Notes: generated by a model from the letters alone, not told the origin. A stretch of 64,000 bases of DNA from Tachypleus tridentatus (GCF_004210375.1 NC_134834.1:94368170-94432169); one strand, 5' to 3'; counted from the stretch's first letter, positions 25,254-37,822 are shown. Numbers and translations are program-made.

Positions 25254-26400
25254 CGAGGTGTGATAAAAAGAATTCTAAGACATCACGTTGAAGGGGATAG
25301 CATAAAAAAAATATGTATATTATTCTTCCGAAAATGGCAGGAATCCTTTACTGTTATGCGACTAAGTTCTGCTTTCACATTATTATGGATTGTTGGAATT
25401 TCATCAAATCGCTTTCAGGCCCAGTATAGCCAAGTGTGTTAAGGTGTTCGACTCGTAATCTGAGGGTCGCAGGTTCGAATCCCCGTCGCACCAAACATGC
25501 TCGCCCCTTTTAGCCGTGGGGGCGTTATAATGTGACGGTCAATCCCACTATTCGTTGGTAAGAGTAGTCCAAAAGTTGGCGGTGGGTGGTGATGACTAGC
25601 TGCCTTCCCTGTAGTCTTATACTGTTAAATTACGGATGGCTAGCGCAGATAGCCCTCGTGTAGCTTTGCGCAAAGTTCAAAAATAAACTTTCCTTTCAAC
25701 TTACTTTTGATTTTTGGGAACAGAAGAAAAACAATCATACGAGGCAAGACCGGCAGAATACGGGGTGTATTGTATCAGGATTTTTTTTTCTGCCAAAAAT
25801 TCTTGACCAGACGCAGCAGTGTGTGAAGGCACGTTGTCATTATGATGAAACCAGTGACCATTCTCTTGCAGCTCGCAGTGGTTTCTTCTTTCTGCCTCAA
25901 ACGGATTAAGACCTCTCCATAAAAGGCCTGGTGAAATGTCTTTCACCTTAGTGACCGTTTCATCAGTGGACGATGCCGATATACTTTCTCCTAGGTTTAA
26001 GAATGAGTAATGAATGATGATGACCACAAAACCTTTACCATAAGCTTCTTAGGGTGAAGAGCTCGTTTTGGTGCTTTTGTTGTTTTTTTTATAGTAAGCC
26101 ATTACCCTGATTGTCGTATGCATTTTTTTTTTTTATCGCAGGTGACAATTCTGTGAAGATACACGAGTCGTTTTTGTTGCGGGAAACAAATTTCACCTAT
26201 TGTTTGAATGTTTTCAGTCAGTTTGTGATGTACCCGTTTATCAAGTTTTTCACCTTACCAGTTGCTTCAAGATGTCGATAAACTGTCATAATGAACACTT
26301 AGCTTGTGGTAAGTTCTTTTATGGTTTGGCGGGTATATGATTCAATTGAGACCTTCAGTTCTTCCTCATTGATGGTTGAGAACTGCTCCAAGACTCATTT
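25254..26400 (-). mobile_element. old mariner-family transposon, decayed
   Basis: The mariner-like terminus CGAGGTGTGATAAAAAG sits at 25254. On the minus strand, remnants of a mariner transposase are legible: LEQFSTINEEELKVSIES (about 26395-26340), TVYRHLEATGKVKN, SRNKNDSCIFTELSPAIKK, SPGLLWRGLNP (about 25920), then WFHHNDNVPSHTAASGQEFL (about 25850) with a degenerate form of the HHDNAPAHTA motif. Frames are broken. The opposite terminus was not found. A SINE is inserted at 25419-25690, between the transposase 3' end and the terminus. Confidence 0.7.
25419..25690 (+). mobile_element. tRNA-derived SINE (family A), nested in mariner
   Basis: Full-length copy with a head like GCCCAGTATAGCCAAG, the loop GACTCGTAATCTGAGG, B box GGTTCGAATCC, the body, and a 3' hairpin GCGCA...TGCGC before an A-rich tail. 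It lies inside the older mariner remnant. Confidence 0.9.
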
Positions 26401-26827
26401 GCAAGGCTTGTGTCACCAGAACGAAATATTCTGCACCTATGCTGTTATGTGCGCTCATTCGTTGTGCTATTACACTATGTAACAAAATTTTTACGTTTTC
26501 TTGTTCCTGGGCAGAAAGTGTTATTTCCCAATTGCTTATGCTTGAGGTAAATGGAAAAGACCTATTTTTCTCATCAAACTTTGCTTTTGTGATCTGGGTA
26601 ATTAAATTTTCAAATTTACCCATTTTCCAGAACATTTCAGGTAGATTCAGGGCTGAGTAGCTGATTGAGAATTTTCTCGAACTTTCTAGAATGTTGTAGA
26701 GCTTATGAGAATTTTCCAGAACTTTCCGTAAAAATATATATACACACATATATTACTCACCACTAACCACTTCAGTTTAGCTCTTACTGCCTAAGTGAAC
26801 ACACAGACCTATCTGATTTTATCAGAG

Positions 26828-28950
26828 ATGGCATCAAGAAACTGCAAGCGTTATCCAAACACATTCTGCTATGTACGAGGGCTGTTCAAAAAATACGCGG
26901 ACTGTTTGAATTGCGCGGCTCCAGTTGGTTCCAGGGGAATCCGCTTGGTGTCGCTAGTTTTGCACAGATCAGATGATTACGACGCCATTTCCCTATTGCA
27001 GATATCTTTGTTTGTGTATTAGCTATGCGGTTTTAAGTGAAGTGCGATTTTTTCGTTTGGTGGATTTCAGAATGAATGACCTGAAGGAGCAACGACTTGC
27101 TGTGAAATTTTGTGTTAAACTTGGAAAATCTGCGACTGAAACTTTTGCTATGCTTAACACGGCTTACGGTGATGTTGCTATGAAGCGTACAGCATGTTTC
27201 AAGTGGCATGAACGTTTTAAGGATGGTCGACAGTCCATTGAAGATGATGAGCGTCATGGACGTCCTTCCACGTCGACAAAATCAACACCCTGGTGCGGGC
27301 AAATCGACGTCTGACTGTCAGGGAGCTTGCTGAAGAGTTGGGATATCAGTTGGATCTTGTTACGAGATTTTGACCGAAAAATTGAAGATACATCGCGTTA
27401 CTGCGAAATTTGTGCCTCAGAACTCGTGAGTTTTTTGCCAAACATTCGATCACTGTTCTTTCCCACCCCCCTACTCATCTGACCTTGCTCCTTGCGATCT
27501 TTTCTTGTTCCCCAAACTCAAAAGACCCTTGAAAGGAAGAAGATTTGAGACGATTCCCGAGATTAAGGCAAATGCGACGAAGGAGCTGGAGGACATTACA
27601 AAAGAAGCGTACCAGGACTGTTTTAACAAGTGGAAACACCGTTGGGATACGTGTGTGCGTTGTGGAGGAGAGTACTTTGAAGGAGTCCCAGACCTGTAAC
27701 TTCTAAATAAAGTACATTTTGTTTTATGACGTCAGTCCGCGTATTTTTTGAACAGACCTCGTATGTGGCCAATTTATCAAGACAAGAGCGAAAAAGTTCT
27801 CTGTGACAGCACCTGCTAAAATGTGTAAAGCCTACAAAGCATATTTCGGCATGCATGTCCGGGATCGAGACAAACCTTGGGCACCTCATTTTACCTGCGA
27901 GCACTGCAAAAAACTCGAAGGTGAGACGGACAATATTTGTTCCCCTGAATAGTAATATTTTATATTATACAAAGTTTAGACCTTTTAAAATTTAAATATC
28001 TTTATTTTTTAATTTCCAATAGTGTAAAAAATATCACATATAAAATATTTTGCATGAACGTCTTACACATTAGTTGTGGATGAAATAAATTTATTATTCA
28101 TAATAATTTTATTTTGCCCTTTTGCAGGATGGTACAGCGGAGGAAAAGAGAGCCATGAAGTTCGCTATTCCAAGAATTTGGCGTGAACCCACTGACCACT
28201 CAAGCAATTGCTACTTCTGCATGGTGGACCATTCAAAGCGTCGGGCTGGCAAGAATGCATCTGCTGTCATGTATCCGGACCTTCCATCATCCATCGCCCC
28301 AGTGCTACACTGCCCTGAGCTTCCTGTACCCACTCCGCCAGAGATAAAGCAGCCATCCTCAAAAGAGAGCAGTAAATCAGAAGAGGAGATGGACGTTGAA
28401 GATCCAGATTACAATTTCAGAGGTGTAGCTTGAAAGAGAAACCCATACTTCCCCAACCAAAGAGACCTCGATGACTTTATCAGAGATTTTGATCTAACAA
28501 AGTCGAATCCCGGCTTTTAACATTTAGGCTCAAGGAGTGGGGCTTGTTAGATGAAAGTGTGCAAGTCGCAAGTCAGAGGAAGTGTCACGACATTTTCGAG
28601 CTTCTTCACTCATGAAGATGGGCTTTGCTTCTGCCACGATGTATCCAGTCTGGGCAAGGCAATTGGGAATTGCCTGTAACCCGAACGGGTGGCGCCTCTT
28701 CATTGATAGCTCATCCAGATGCCTCAAAGCTGTGCTGCTTCATAACGGGGATAAGTATCCATCTCTTCCATTGGCTCGTTCGGTGCACCTCAGAGAGCAA
28801 GGCGAGCGCTTCCACTAAGATATACTGGGCTTTGAACGCCGCTACCAAGGAGCGTATAAGGAAAACATGATGGGAGACTGTATTTGGGGGCTGATATATG
28901 AAAGTGATTTACATTACAGTCACAGATCTCCAAAAACTGCTCACTTCTAA
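26828..28950 (+). pseudogene. two-exon pseudogene of an uncharacterised arthropod family, split by a mariner
   Basis: Exon 1 starts ATG at 26828 (MASRNCKRYPNTFCYV), is interrupted by the mariner at 26876-27761, and resumes in the same frame with CGQFIKTRAKK...FTCEHCKKLEG to 27920. A GT-AG intron (27921-28127) follows. Exon 2 opens GWYSG, then an extra base near 28142 shifts the frame into EKRAMKFAIPRIWREPTDH...CYFCMVDHSKRR. The Cys pairs suggest metal binding. Further decay includes a stop at 28431, more stops from about 28520, and an internal deletion that joins SVHLRE directly to QGERFH near 28790. It ends ..SPKTAHF at 28950. I recall this family as a multicopy arthropod and cnidarian protein of unknown function; whether it is a host gene or transposon-derived is unclear. 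Confidence 0.75.
26876..27761 (+). mobile_element. internally deleted mariner (copy 1), inserted in an exon
   Basis: An 886-bp element with ~30-bp terminal inverted repeats (CGAGGGCTGTTCAAAAAATA / CGAGGTCTGTTCAAAAAATA) and TA duplications at 26874-26875 and 27762-27763. The transposase begins MNDLKEQRLAVKFCVKLGKS near 27072 (helix-turn-helix domain) and ends LKRPLKGRRFETIPEIKANA...EYFEGVPDL at 27699. The middle is missing: the sequence jumps from AKFVPQNS to FAKHSITVL near 27425-27440. This removes the first two catalytic Asp regions and keeps only the third (SSDLAPCDFFLF). A 19-bp deletion near 27269, compared with the copy at 34818, also breaks the frame. Confidence 0.9.
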
Positions 28951-29564
28951 ACATTTTTATATATTTTTTATATAAATATATGTAATCTTGATTTATTTCA
29001 TTTGTTGGATTATTCAGACCTTATGTAAATGAAAATGTGCAAATTTGCGCGTTTTTACATAGAAAATAAGTCAATTTCAAAATTTCATTATCCAGGTTAC
29101 AAAAACAAAGTTTGAAGAGAATAATGGCCATTTTCTGTACTTTTACAACATAAGCAATTAAGATATAACACGTACTATCCAGGAATAAAATTTGTTTTAC
29201 ATAGTGTTATCAAATGCATGGTTGATTTTACGAGCTGCTGTCACCGCATTGTGACCAAGCTTGAACATGTGCAAGAAAGTTACACGAATATCGATTTTAT
29301 CCATGGTGACAAAAATCAGTGTAAATATAAGTTAGTTTCTGAAATAAGAAAAATAAATTAAGCTTGAAATGAACCAGACAATATATTATATTATTCTGAC
29401 AAATTTAGGTTAATGATTCTCTTTCAGCCACTAAAAATCGGGTTTCAAGTTTGCACATGAAAACCTGACATTTCATTTGCAACAGCCTGTATGTTATATA
29501 CATAACCCATAACAATACAGGACTACTCTCTCACGGAAACAACTAAATATTCATAAAAGATGTA
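28951..29564. other. no gene recognised
   Basis: AT-rich spacer between the pseudogene and the next SINE. No motif or repeat was identified. Confidence 0.4.
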
Positions 29565-29823
29565 GCCCGGCATGGCCAGCTGGGTTAAGGCGTTCGACTC
29601 GTAATCTGAGGGTTGCAGGTTCGAATCTCGGTCGCACCAAACATGTTCACCCTTTCAGCAGTGAGGGCATTATTATGTGACGGTCAATCCCGCTATTCGT
29701 TGGTAAAAGAGTAGCCCAAGAGTTGTTGATGATGACCAGCTGCTTTCCTTCTGGTCTTACACTGCTATATTAGGGACGGCTATCGCAGATAGCCCTCGTG
29801 TAGCTTTGCGCGAAATTCGAAAA
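29565..29823 (+). mobile_element. tRNA-derived SINE (family A) with 13-bp target duplication
   Basis: Full-length copy starting GCCCGGCATGGCCAGC. It is flanked by a perfect 13-bp duplication CATAAAAGATGTA at 29552-29564 and 29824-29836, which fixes the element ends and shows target-primed insertion. Confidence 0.95.
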
Positions 29824-29836
29824 CATAAAAGATGTA

Positions 29837-31834
29837 TGGTTTAAATAGTATTTTACCAACTACTTCCCTTTAATTCTGCCTGATCCGAGTTCGAATTCAT
29901 TAGCACTAACATACCGTGACGCACTTACATCCTTTATTCCTTTCTATATATAATTTCTGTAACATTCACACTAACTGTTTCAAACAGTTTCAAAATTATT
30001 ATTTGTCCCAAATCTATATTGGTTATAATAATCAAAATATTAAAAGAATATCTTTAAAGTTACAAGCTAAATTTGTGACTTGTAAATTAATTAACGTATA
30101 TTCATATCATATTATAATGGAACTCTTGCTTAAATGATACTGGAAAAACGTTTTTATTGCGCGATGTGCAATTCCCAAATTTCGCTAAATTTTTATCCTG
30201 TGTGCATCTAGATATGCAATAATGGTCTCGATTTTCCTGTTTCGCTTTTATTTCCCGTCACGAAGAACTTTTGTTTTTATCCATTCGAATGTACAGGAAA
30301 GATTTGACAGCTGAGTTTGCTGCGTGTGTAGTGGAGTGAAATGAAGGTGAAGAGGTCGCACGCAGATTCGACGTTTATGGAGTTATAAAACGACGAATCT
30401 CGTGAGAAACGTTCTGTAATACCAGACTTTCAAGTATGTACCGAGTATTCAAGCGAAAAACTCATTTGTGGCCAGAAATTCGGAAAAAAAATTGGGAAAC
30501 TGTTCTAGAATCGGTGTTACTTGTTTTCAAACACGCGGAGTACAATATATGACATTGTGGATATAATTGTTTTTCACGAATTATAGAGTTACAAAACGAG
30601 TAATAACGTCATCACCATTAATTAGCACATTGCTGACGACCAATGGCTAAGTAAATGTCTTTTGTCTTTGAACAAGAAAAACAAAAATTAACGTGTTGCT
30701 ATACAAGGCTGCAAATCGCTCACAGCCACCATGCACTATCATCCTTATGAATTTCTGTATTCTAAGTGAGCACTGGTGCCATGGATAATCAGCTACTTTT
30801 TAAATTCTACATTAATATTTTAACTTGGATGTTTGGTTACTGGTCATGACATAATGATGACGCATCTTGAAAATTTCTACAGGATATAGAGAACTAATAA
30901 TGAATTAGAACTGGCAGGCTGCGCGAGTTCAAATTAATCGGTTCAGTGTCCATTAAGAGTTTGGATGAGTTAGTGAAAGTTAGAGCCTGCTCTCCAGTGA
31001 TGAAGTTACTAAGTTAGCGTGCATGTTTTAGATCGATTTGCGAAGAAATTCTTCAAATAAGTGATATGAGCTTTAATGGCGAATTAGGTGTACTTTAGCT
31101 TCGAGATTCAAGTTAAAATGTTTGTGAAATTAGGCCTACTAATGAACGTTGAGCGTAGCCTGTATACACCATTACTGAAGTTAATGAATTAATTCGTTTT
31201 CGTTAAATGTAGTGGGTTTCGAATTATTTTCTTTTATAAATAACCTGCTTATTGACACATTTTATAACCATATTAAAGAACATAGAAGGGCCATGTCAAC
31301 TTTTCTTGTGTCTTCTGGCCATGTTCCACGGTATTATTAACAAGAACAACTTTGTTGGTTATTCCACATATTTTAACAAACGCAACATAAACCCTAAACA
31401 TGATTCCTAAAACAATTTTCCATTCGTAGTTATAAACTGGTCATTATTTGTAGAACGAAATTACGGTACTAGTAAGAGTGGGCTATAATTTCAGATATTG
31501 AATTTTGAGGTTGATATATATTTGAATAGTTATTGCTGTGAACATTGTATTACTTACCATGCATACTACCTGGTCTTCAGGGTTTCTTTTTGACGTACAA
31601 TTAATGGCTACGTTTTCTAGTTTTGATAGCCTATCAGCAAACAAATTATTTACTTATAATTGGACTTGAAGTTATGATTACTCACGTCCATTTTACAAGA
31701 GAAAATTTGAATAAAAATTAAAATATTCCTACTCATGGGTTGAGTATTATCACTGATTTACATAAGATGAATTATGTTTTGTAGTTTAAAACGTTTTCCG
31801 ATTTGGAAAAATATCGCCTGTTCTAGCAACATTG
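29837..31834. other. spacer with a possible transposase fossil
   Basis: Mostly featureless. At about 30300-30545 the + strand reads LTAEFAACVVE, then EVARRFDVYGV, then RVFKRKTHLWPEIRKKIG in broken frames. This resembles the N-terminal DNA-binding region of a pogo/Tigger-type or similar transposase. The evidence is weak. Confidence 0.3.
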
Positions 31835-32112
31835 CGGCACGGCATGACCAGGTGGGTTAGGGCGTTCGACTCGCAATCTGAGGTTCGCGGGTTTGAATCC
31901 CCGTCGCACCAATAATGCTCGCCCTTTCAGCAGTAGGTACGTTATAATATGACGGTCAATCCCACTATTCGTTGGTAAAAGGGTAGCCCAAGAGTTGGCG
32001 GTGGATGGTGATGACTAGCTGCCTTCCCTCTAGTCTTACACTGGTAAATTAGGGACGGCTAGCACAGATAGCCCTCGAGTAGCTTTGTGCGAAATTCCAA
32101 AACAAACAAACA
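31835..32112 (+). mobile_element. tRNA-derived SINE (family A)
   Basis: Full-length copy with head CGGCACGGCATGACC. Its 3' hairpin is the A-T variant, GCACA (32062-32066) with TGTGC (32086-32090), followed by an ACAAACAAAC tail. Confidence 0.92.
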
Positions 32113-32725
32113 AGATAAGAAAATTTTATATTGGTTTATGAGTGTGCATTGAGATGAATGATTTTGTCGTTGTACTCTCATGTTGTAATATTGTTGTTGT
32201 TTTTTTCTCTGATACGTTCTTTTAAATTATCTGGTAAAAATAACTTTAGCGTCCAGTCCACGTACGATAACAAACTGGTTTTACGGACTCCATAATATTT
32301 TATTACAGACTTGTATACTTTGTGATTTATTATAGGCCTACATTTATAGCCATCCAAATTACACCATAGTTATGTAAAAAAATGAAATTACTTGTACAGA
32401 GTAACTTGATATGTACCATATCTAATACAGACCCAAAATGTAAACACACTAATTCACTTTACCAGCTGAAGAACAAGAAAAACCTATATTCTTAACACTT
32501 CAACATTTCTCCGCATGCTTGTTTACTTATTCGCTAGCTAACAGGTATATATATCTAATATTTGTTTTACTTATAGAAAATCTCATGATCATTAAGTTAT
32601 TATTACGACCATAGCTTTCTCTAGCAAACAGATAATAACACATTAAAATATAGCTCACAATATTAAACTCCAAATTCTAGGGGCATGTCGCAAATCAACA
32701 AAAACTTGTAATTACATTTTACGAA

Positions 32726-32999
32726 GCCCGGCATGGCCAGGTGGTTAAGGCACTCGACTCGTAATCTGAGGGTCGCAGGTTCGAATTCCTGTCGAGCCCA
32801 ACATGCTCGCTATTTCGGCCATGGGGGCGTTAACACACGAAGGTCAATCCCACTATTCGTTGGTAAAAGAGTAGTCCAAGATTTGGCGGTGGGTGGTGAT
32901 GACGAGATGCCTTCCCTCTAGTCTTAGACTACTAAATTAGGGACGGCTAACCTAGGTAGCTCTCGTGTAGCTTTGCACGAAATTCAGAACAAACCAAAG
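32726..32999 (+). mobile_element. tRNA-derived SINE (family A)
   Basis: Full-length copy starting GCCCGGCATGGCCAGG. ATTTTACG occurs at 32716-32723 and again at 33000-33007, a probable target duplication. The hairpin region is mutated. Confidence 0.92.
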
Positions 33000-33914
33000 A
33001 TTTTACGGTTTTGTAAGAATTACGTATTAAAAATACTAGGTTGTTGACCTTTAGTTACAGGTGATGTTTTTGTTTCACTCTTAAAAACACCAGATATCGT
33101 ATGAAATTTATTATTGTATTATTTTTCAGTGTAAAGTGTTTAAATATTTTTAGAAATGTAGATATATTAATATAATATAATATTTAGAATGAGATGCTGC
33201 CAAGAATTATTTTTAATTAATCGAGAAGTACTATCAGCTTTACTGTAGTAACGTCAGCTCAAATAATATGAATACCTCATTTTACTGAGTTCGAACTTCA
33301 TTATAACACAACCCAAGTGCTAAACAAACGAGGCGAAGGACGTAATATGCGGGCGTAGTGTAAATATCCTACCTTCTATAACAATACAGAATTATTTTAT
33401 ATCATGGATTATTTAGTTGCGGTAACACATGGCCCATAGTTTCTAAAATCATTTTGCTTTAGTTTCTTCATTCTTTGCTCTGTAAGTAGGTTTTATCTCG
33501 TTTTCCCACAGGGACATTTGAATGTTGTGTATAAACCCTAGGTTGAACGAATCAAAAATATCTTTTGCTGGCCAAGCGTAACATTAACTGAAACTGACAA
33601 CCGACCATGCTGTAAGGGATCATAAGTCACGAAATAATGCCGCCCACTAGAAACAAAGTGAGTTAATCTTCAAAATCTGGGCGCGCTTTTTTTTTTAGTT
33701 TAATTTTCCACTAGTCAATTTACCTTTCTCGTACATCGTGTTTGGTTTCGGGATTTACAATTTTGAGAGAAAAGATTAAACAAACCTAAACATCACGTAG
33801 AAGAGGAAGGGCTTCTTATTGTCTGTGAGGGTGTGGGGGTAATTACCGTTGTTTTCTTGTTGTTGCTGATACTAATGTAACAAAGATTTTTATTTATCTA
33901 ACACGCATAGTTAT
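33000..33914. other. no gene recognised
   Basis: AT-rich spacer between two SINE copies. Confidence 0.4.
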
Positions 33915-34107
33915 GGCCCGGCATGGCCAGGTGGGTTAAGGCGTGCGACTCGTAATCTGAGGGTCGCGGGTTCGCATTCCGGTCGCATCAAACATGCTTG
34001 CTCTTTCAACCGTGGGGGCGTTATAATGTGACAAGCTAAGTTAGGGACAGCTAGAGCAGATAGCCCTCGAGTAGCTTTGCGCGAAATTCAAAAAACAAAA
34101 ACAAACA
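33915..34107 (+). mobile_element. tRNA-derived SINE (family A), internally deleted
   Basis: Starts GGCCCGGCATGGCCAG. About 90 bp of the body is missing between TTATAATGTGAC and TTAGGGACAGC (near 34031), while both the tRNA head and the hairpin tail are kept. Confidence 0.9.
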
Positions 34108-34402
34108 CATTGTCGTCTGGTTTCTTTAATTCACTCTTAAAGAAACAAAAAACAGTCATTACCCTCATAAAACTATCTCGATAGTCTTGAAGAAACCTGG
34201 TAATTTTGCGAGTTTTATTGTTAAAACTTCAAAGGAGATCTGTTTGATCCAACTCACGGCGCTATACTAAGATACCAATAAACAAATTCTTAGTATTATA
34301 AGTGGCTGGATCTGCTTTTACGGGCGTAGTCATAAACACTGCTAACTTCCTTAACTTATAACTTATGTTATAAACATCATAGCTATATTTCATAGCTATA
34401 TT

Positions 34403-34656
34403 TCATAGCCAAGAGTGTTAAGGCGTGCGACTCGTAATCTGAGGGTCGCGGGTTTGCATCCCCGTCGCGTCAAACATGCTCGCCCTTTCAGCTGTGGGGG
34501 GGTTATTACGTGACGGTCAATCCCACTATTCTTTGGTAAAAGAGTAGGCGGTGGGTGGTGATGACTAGCTGCCTTCCCTCTAGTCTTACACTACAAAATT
34601 AGGGACGTCTAGCACAGATAGCCATCGAGTAGCTTTGTGCGAAATTCACAAACAAA
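34403..34656 (+). mobile_element. tRNA-derived SINE (family A), 5'-shortened
   Basis: The head begins at CATAGCCAAGAGTG, so the first bases of the tRNA-like part are lost or altered. The hairpin is GCACA/TGTGC. Upstream, the 14-bp unit TCATAGCTATATTT is repeated in tandem at about 34378-34405. Confidence 0.88.
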
Positions 34657-34817
34657 TTAATCACTACTGAGTTAGGCTCCAGATACATTCTCATATCATT
34701 GTACATGCCTGTTCTCTATAATCAGCTCGTCTATACAAAGATTGAAAAGTTATAACAATCAACAAAGAGACGTCCACCAAGGTTTCTGAACTTTTCATTA
34801 CAAGAATATCAACCTTA

Positions 34818-35723
34818 CGAAGTCTATTCAAAAATACGCAAACTGTTTGAATTGCGAGGCTCCAGTTGGTTCCAGAGGAATCCGCTTGGTGTCGCTAGGT
34901 TTGCACAGATCAGCTGATTACGACTCCATTTCCCGATTGCAGATATCTTCATTTGTGTATTAGCTACGCGGTTTTAAGTGAAGTGCGATTTTTTTCGTTT
35001 GGCGGATTTCAGAATGAATGACCTGAAGGGGCAACGACTTGCTGTGAAATTTTGTGTTAAACTTGGAAAATCTGCGACTGAAACTTTTGCTATGCTTAAC
35101 ACGGCTTACGGTGATGTTGCTATGAAGCGTACGGCATGTTTCAAGTAACATGAACGTTTTAAGGATGGTCGACAGTCCATTGAAGATGATGAGCGTCCTG
35201 GACGTCCTTCCACGTCAACTGACGACCCACACGTCGACAAAATCAACACCCTGGTGCGGGCAAATCGACGTCTGACTGTCAGGGAGCTTGCTAAAAAGTG
35301 TGGGATATCGGTTAGATCTTGTTACGAGATTTTGACCGAAAAATTGAAGATGCACCGCATTGCTGCAAAATTTGTGCCTCAGAACTCGTGAATTTTTGGC
35401 CAAACACTCGATCACTGTTCTTCCCACCCCCCCTACTCACCTGACCTTGCTCCTTGCGATTTTTTCTTGTTCCTCAAACTCAAAAGACCCTTGAAAGGAA
35501 GAAGATTTGAGACGATTCCCGAGATTAAGGCAAATGCGACGAAGGAGCTGGAGGACATTACAAAAGAAGCGTACCAGGACTGTTTCAACAAGTGGAAACA
35601 TCGTTGGGATAAGTGTGTGCGTTGGGGAGGAGAGTACTTTGAAGGGGTCTCAGACCTGTAACTTCTAAATAAAGTACATTTTGTTTTATGACGTCAGTCC
35701 GCGTATTTTTTGAACAGCCCTCG
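34818..35723 (+). mobile_element. internally deleted mariner (copy 2)
   Basis: A 906-bp sister of the element at 26876 with TA duplications at 34816-34817 and 35724-35725 and the same terminal repeats. It carries the same internal transposase deletion (junction near 35390: ...CAGAACTCGTGA, then TTTTTGGCCAAACAC), so both descend from one deletion derivative. It keeps the 19 bp lost in copy 1. It has its own stop codon where copy 1 has TGG (near 35148). Both proteins are inactive, so mobilisation would need a full-length relative. Confidence 0.92.
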
Positions 35724-36177
35724 TAAGTATAGCGATAAAGAGAACAAAAACCAGTCTGCTTACTGTGCAGCTACTTACTATACACTTCCATTTCACTTTT
35801 TGTTTTCACTACGCAAATAAAAGAAATTTTTATAAGTTTTCTTGAAACATATGAATAGAGTAATAGAAGGGGAACATTGTGTGAAAATCAGCAGTAAATG
35901 GCACATTGTCGAGAGTTCTTGTTATTGGAGAAACAAGGAAAAAATGATATTAATTTAGATTAACATGTTACACCTCTAAATATCACAGTTGTAGTACTGT
36001 ATTTCCTGACAAACCAAAATTTTTTTAATGTTAGTTTTAAAGCGAATTATACCAGTTTGAAGCCACTCAGATCGATTTTATTTTAAGATATTTACCAATT
36101 TTAATTTTAACAACTGGTGTCATAAACACGGATAATCTTAAGTCTATAAGCTTTCACCAACGTGTTACAGTATAGTT

Positions 36178-36424
36178 TGAATTTCAGGCAAAGCTACGTG
36201 AGGGCTATCCGAGATAGCTGTTTCTAATTTATAACGGTGATAGACTAGAGGAAAGTTAGTTAGTCAACACCACCTACCAACAATTCATTAACTAATAGTA
36301 GGATTGACGGTTACATTATAATTCCCTTACAGTTGAAAGGGTAAGTATGTTCGGTGATGGGGATTCGAATCTGTGATCTTGACATTGCGAGGCGAGCGCC
36401 CTAACTACTAAGCTTTACGAGATC
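36178..36424 (-). mobile_element. tRNA-derived SINE (family A), divergent
   Basis: An antisense copy with the order hairpin tail (GCAAAGCTACGTGAGGGCTA), body, then tRNA head (GGGGATTCGAATC ... CCTAACTACTAAGC). It is clearly older than its neighbours. Confidence 0.8.
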
Positions 36425-37822
36425 ATGTGTAACACCAAATCTTTGCATAAAGACGGATCGCTCTTCTTACTTGCTCAGTTGAATGATATAGTTTTTGTTG
36501 ATGTGTAATATTCTGCGAATAGCCTGTTTTGTTTTTAAGAGCCATAATATTAAATTAGTTATTAAAAAAACAAAGCTTTCAAAACGCAGCAAATGACAAC
36601 AAAAGAACTCTGTATCTAATTATACCACTCTGATGCTTCCAAAAATTAAACGTCAGCTTAACTGGACTTCTTTAAGTTCAGTAATCAAATTTTCTCGCTA
36701 CAGTTCATCTACAAGTGCAATACACCATGCAAGTAAGTTTGTATTTCTTTCGGAGTTCATAATGTCGTTATTGTCCAATACTGGATTTAACAGTAAAAAC
36801 AAGCAGTCCATAATGTTCAGTGTATGCAGAACTAGGATTACAGACTGATGTAAAATGTATTATATAAGAGCTAATTAAAGCAGCTTTGTACTTCGGTCTA
36901 TGCTTAAAGTCGGCAATAGAACTGAAACAGACACTGTTTGACAGCCAATGATAGTTTGAAATCCTTTAAATGCAACGCAAAAACGCGTTGCAGTTTTGTT
37001 AAATCTTTGCTTTTAGCTCATTTGATTACTTAATTATTAGAAACAAAAGAGTTGTTTTATGACAATAAACTGTTTTCAAGGTCAAAAGGTTACATAAAAA
37101 ACAACGAGAATGTAAAAAAAAATATGAATAATCTTTCTCCTTTTGTTTTTCTATGCATAATAGAAAACGTGTCACGTGTTTCTCAATGATAAGTGTTTTA
37201 TTTCAGAGTTGGGCTGGTTTTTATTAATACACTCAAATTTCACGCTGTTTCTTACAGTTTTTGTGCTTCACAAAAGGTGAGTTCCTAAATAAAAGAATGA
37301 GTTAAAAGTACGAAGAAAGAATGAAAATTGAGACGTGAGAAAACATATTCTGTTTCGTAACTTCCGGTGTTTTTGTGTCAGGAGCTTTGTTTAAAAATTA
37401 TTGTGATCCTATTGGAAGCTCCTAATGAAGTCTTATAGCGAAATGTACACCATATAGAATACTTAAGTAAGAATAAAAGCACATAGTAGAACCATTGAGA
37501 TTGTTTAGTGAAAATTGCAGTCTGTCAGACTTGGCGTTATGAACAGGCAATATATGCAGATACCTACGGTGTTAAGTTTTCTGAGGTTCCAGTGTTAGTA
37601 GAGGTTCAAGAATTATTACTGTCTAGAGAGCTTAGAGAATTCACGAATGAGAGGAAACTTTATATCTTTTATTAAGTTAGTAACGAGGTTTAGGTTTTGA
37701 TATAAAATTACGTAAGCTGCTTACGTCATTTTTTTTTCCATATTCTTCTCAGTTTGTCCATTTAGGGTTACAAATCAGAGATATTTAAAATATTATTCCA
37801 CATCTACCTTTCATCAACTATG
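36425..37822. other. no gene recognised
   Basis: AT-rich spacer. The reading frame at 36633-36848 has no recognisable domain. Confidence 0.4.

Noticed and set aside
25419..25500. Possible genuine tRNA gene in the SINE heads (A/B boxes, CTCGTAA loop)
   Set aside because: The tRNA-like part recurs in many copies fused to the same body and tail, the acceptor stem does not close, and target duplications flank several copies. These are SINE heads, not tRNA genes.
26366..26749. 127-codon minus-strand frame and its 94-codon + strand shadow
   Set aside because: It overlaps the decayed mariner on its left, has no recognisable motif, and open frames of this length occur by chance here.
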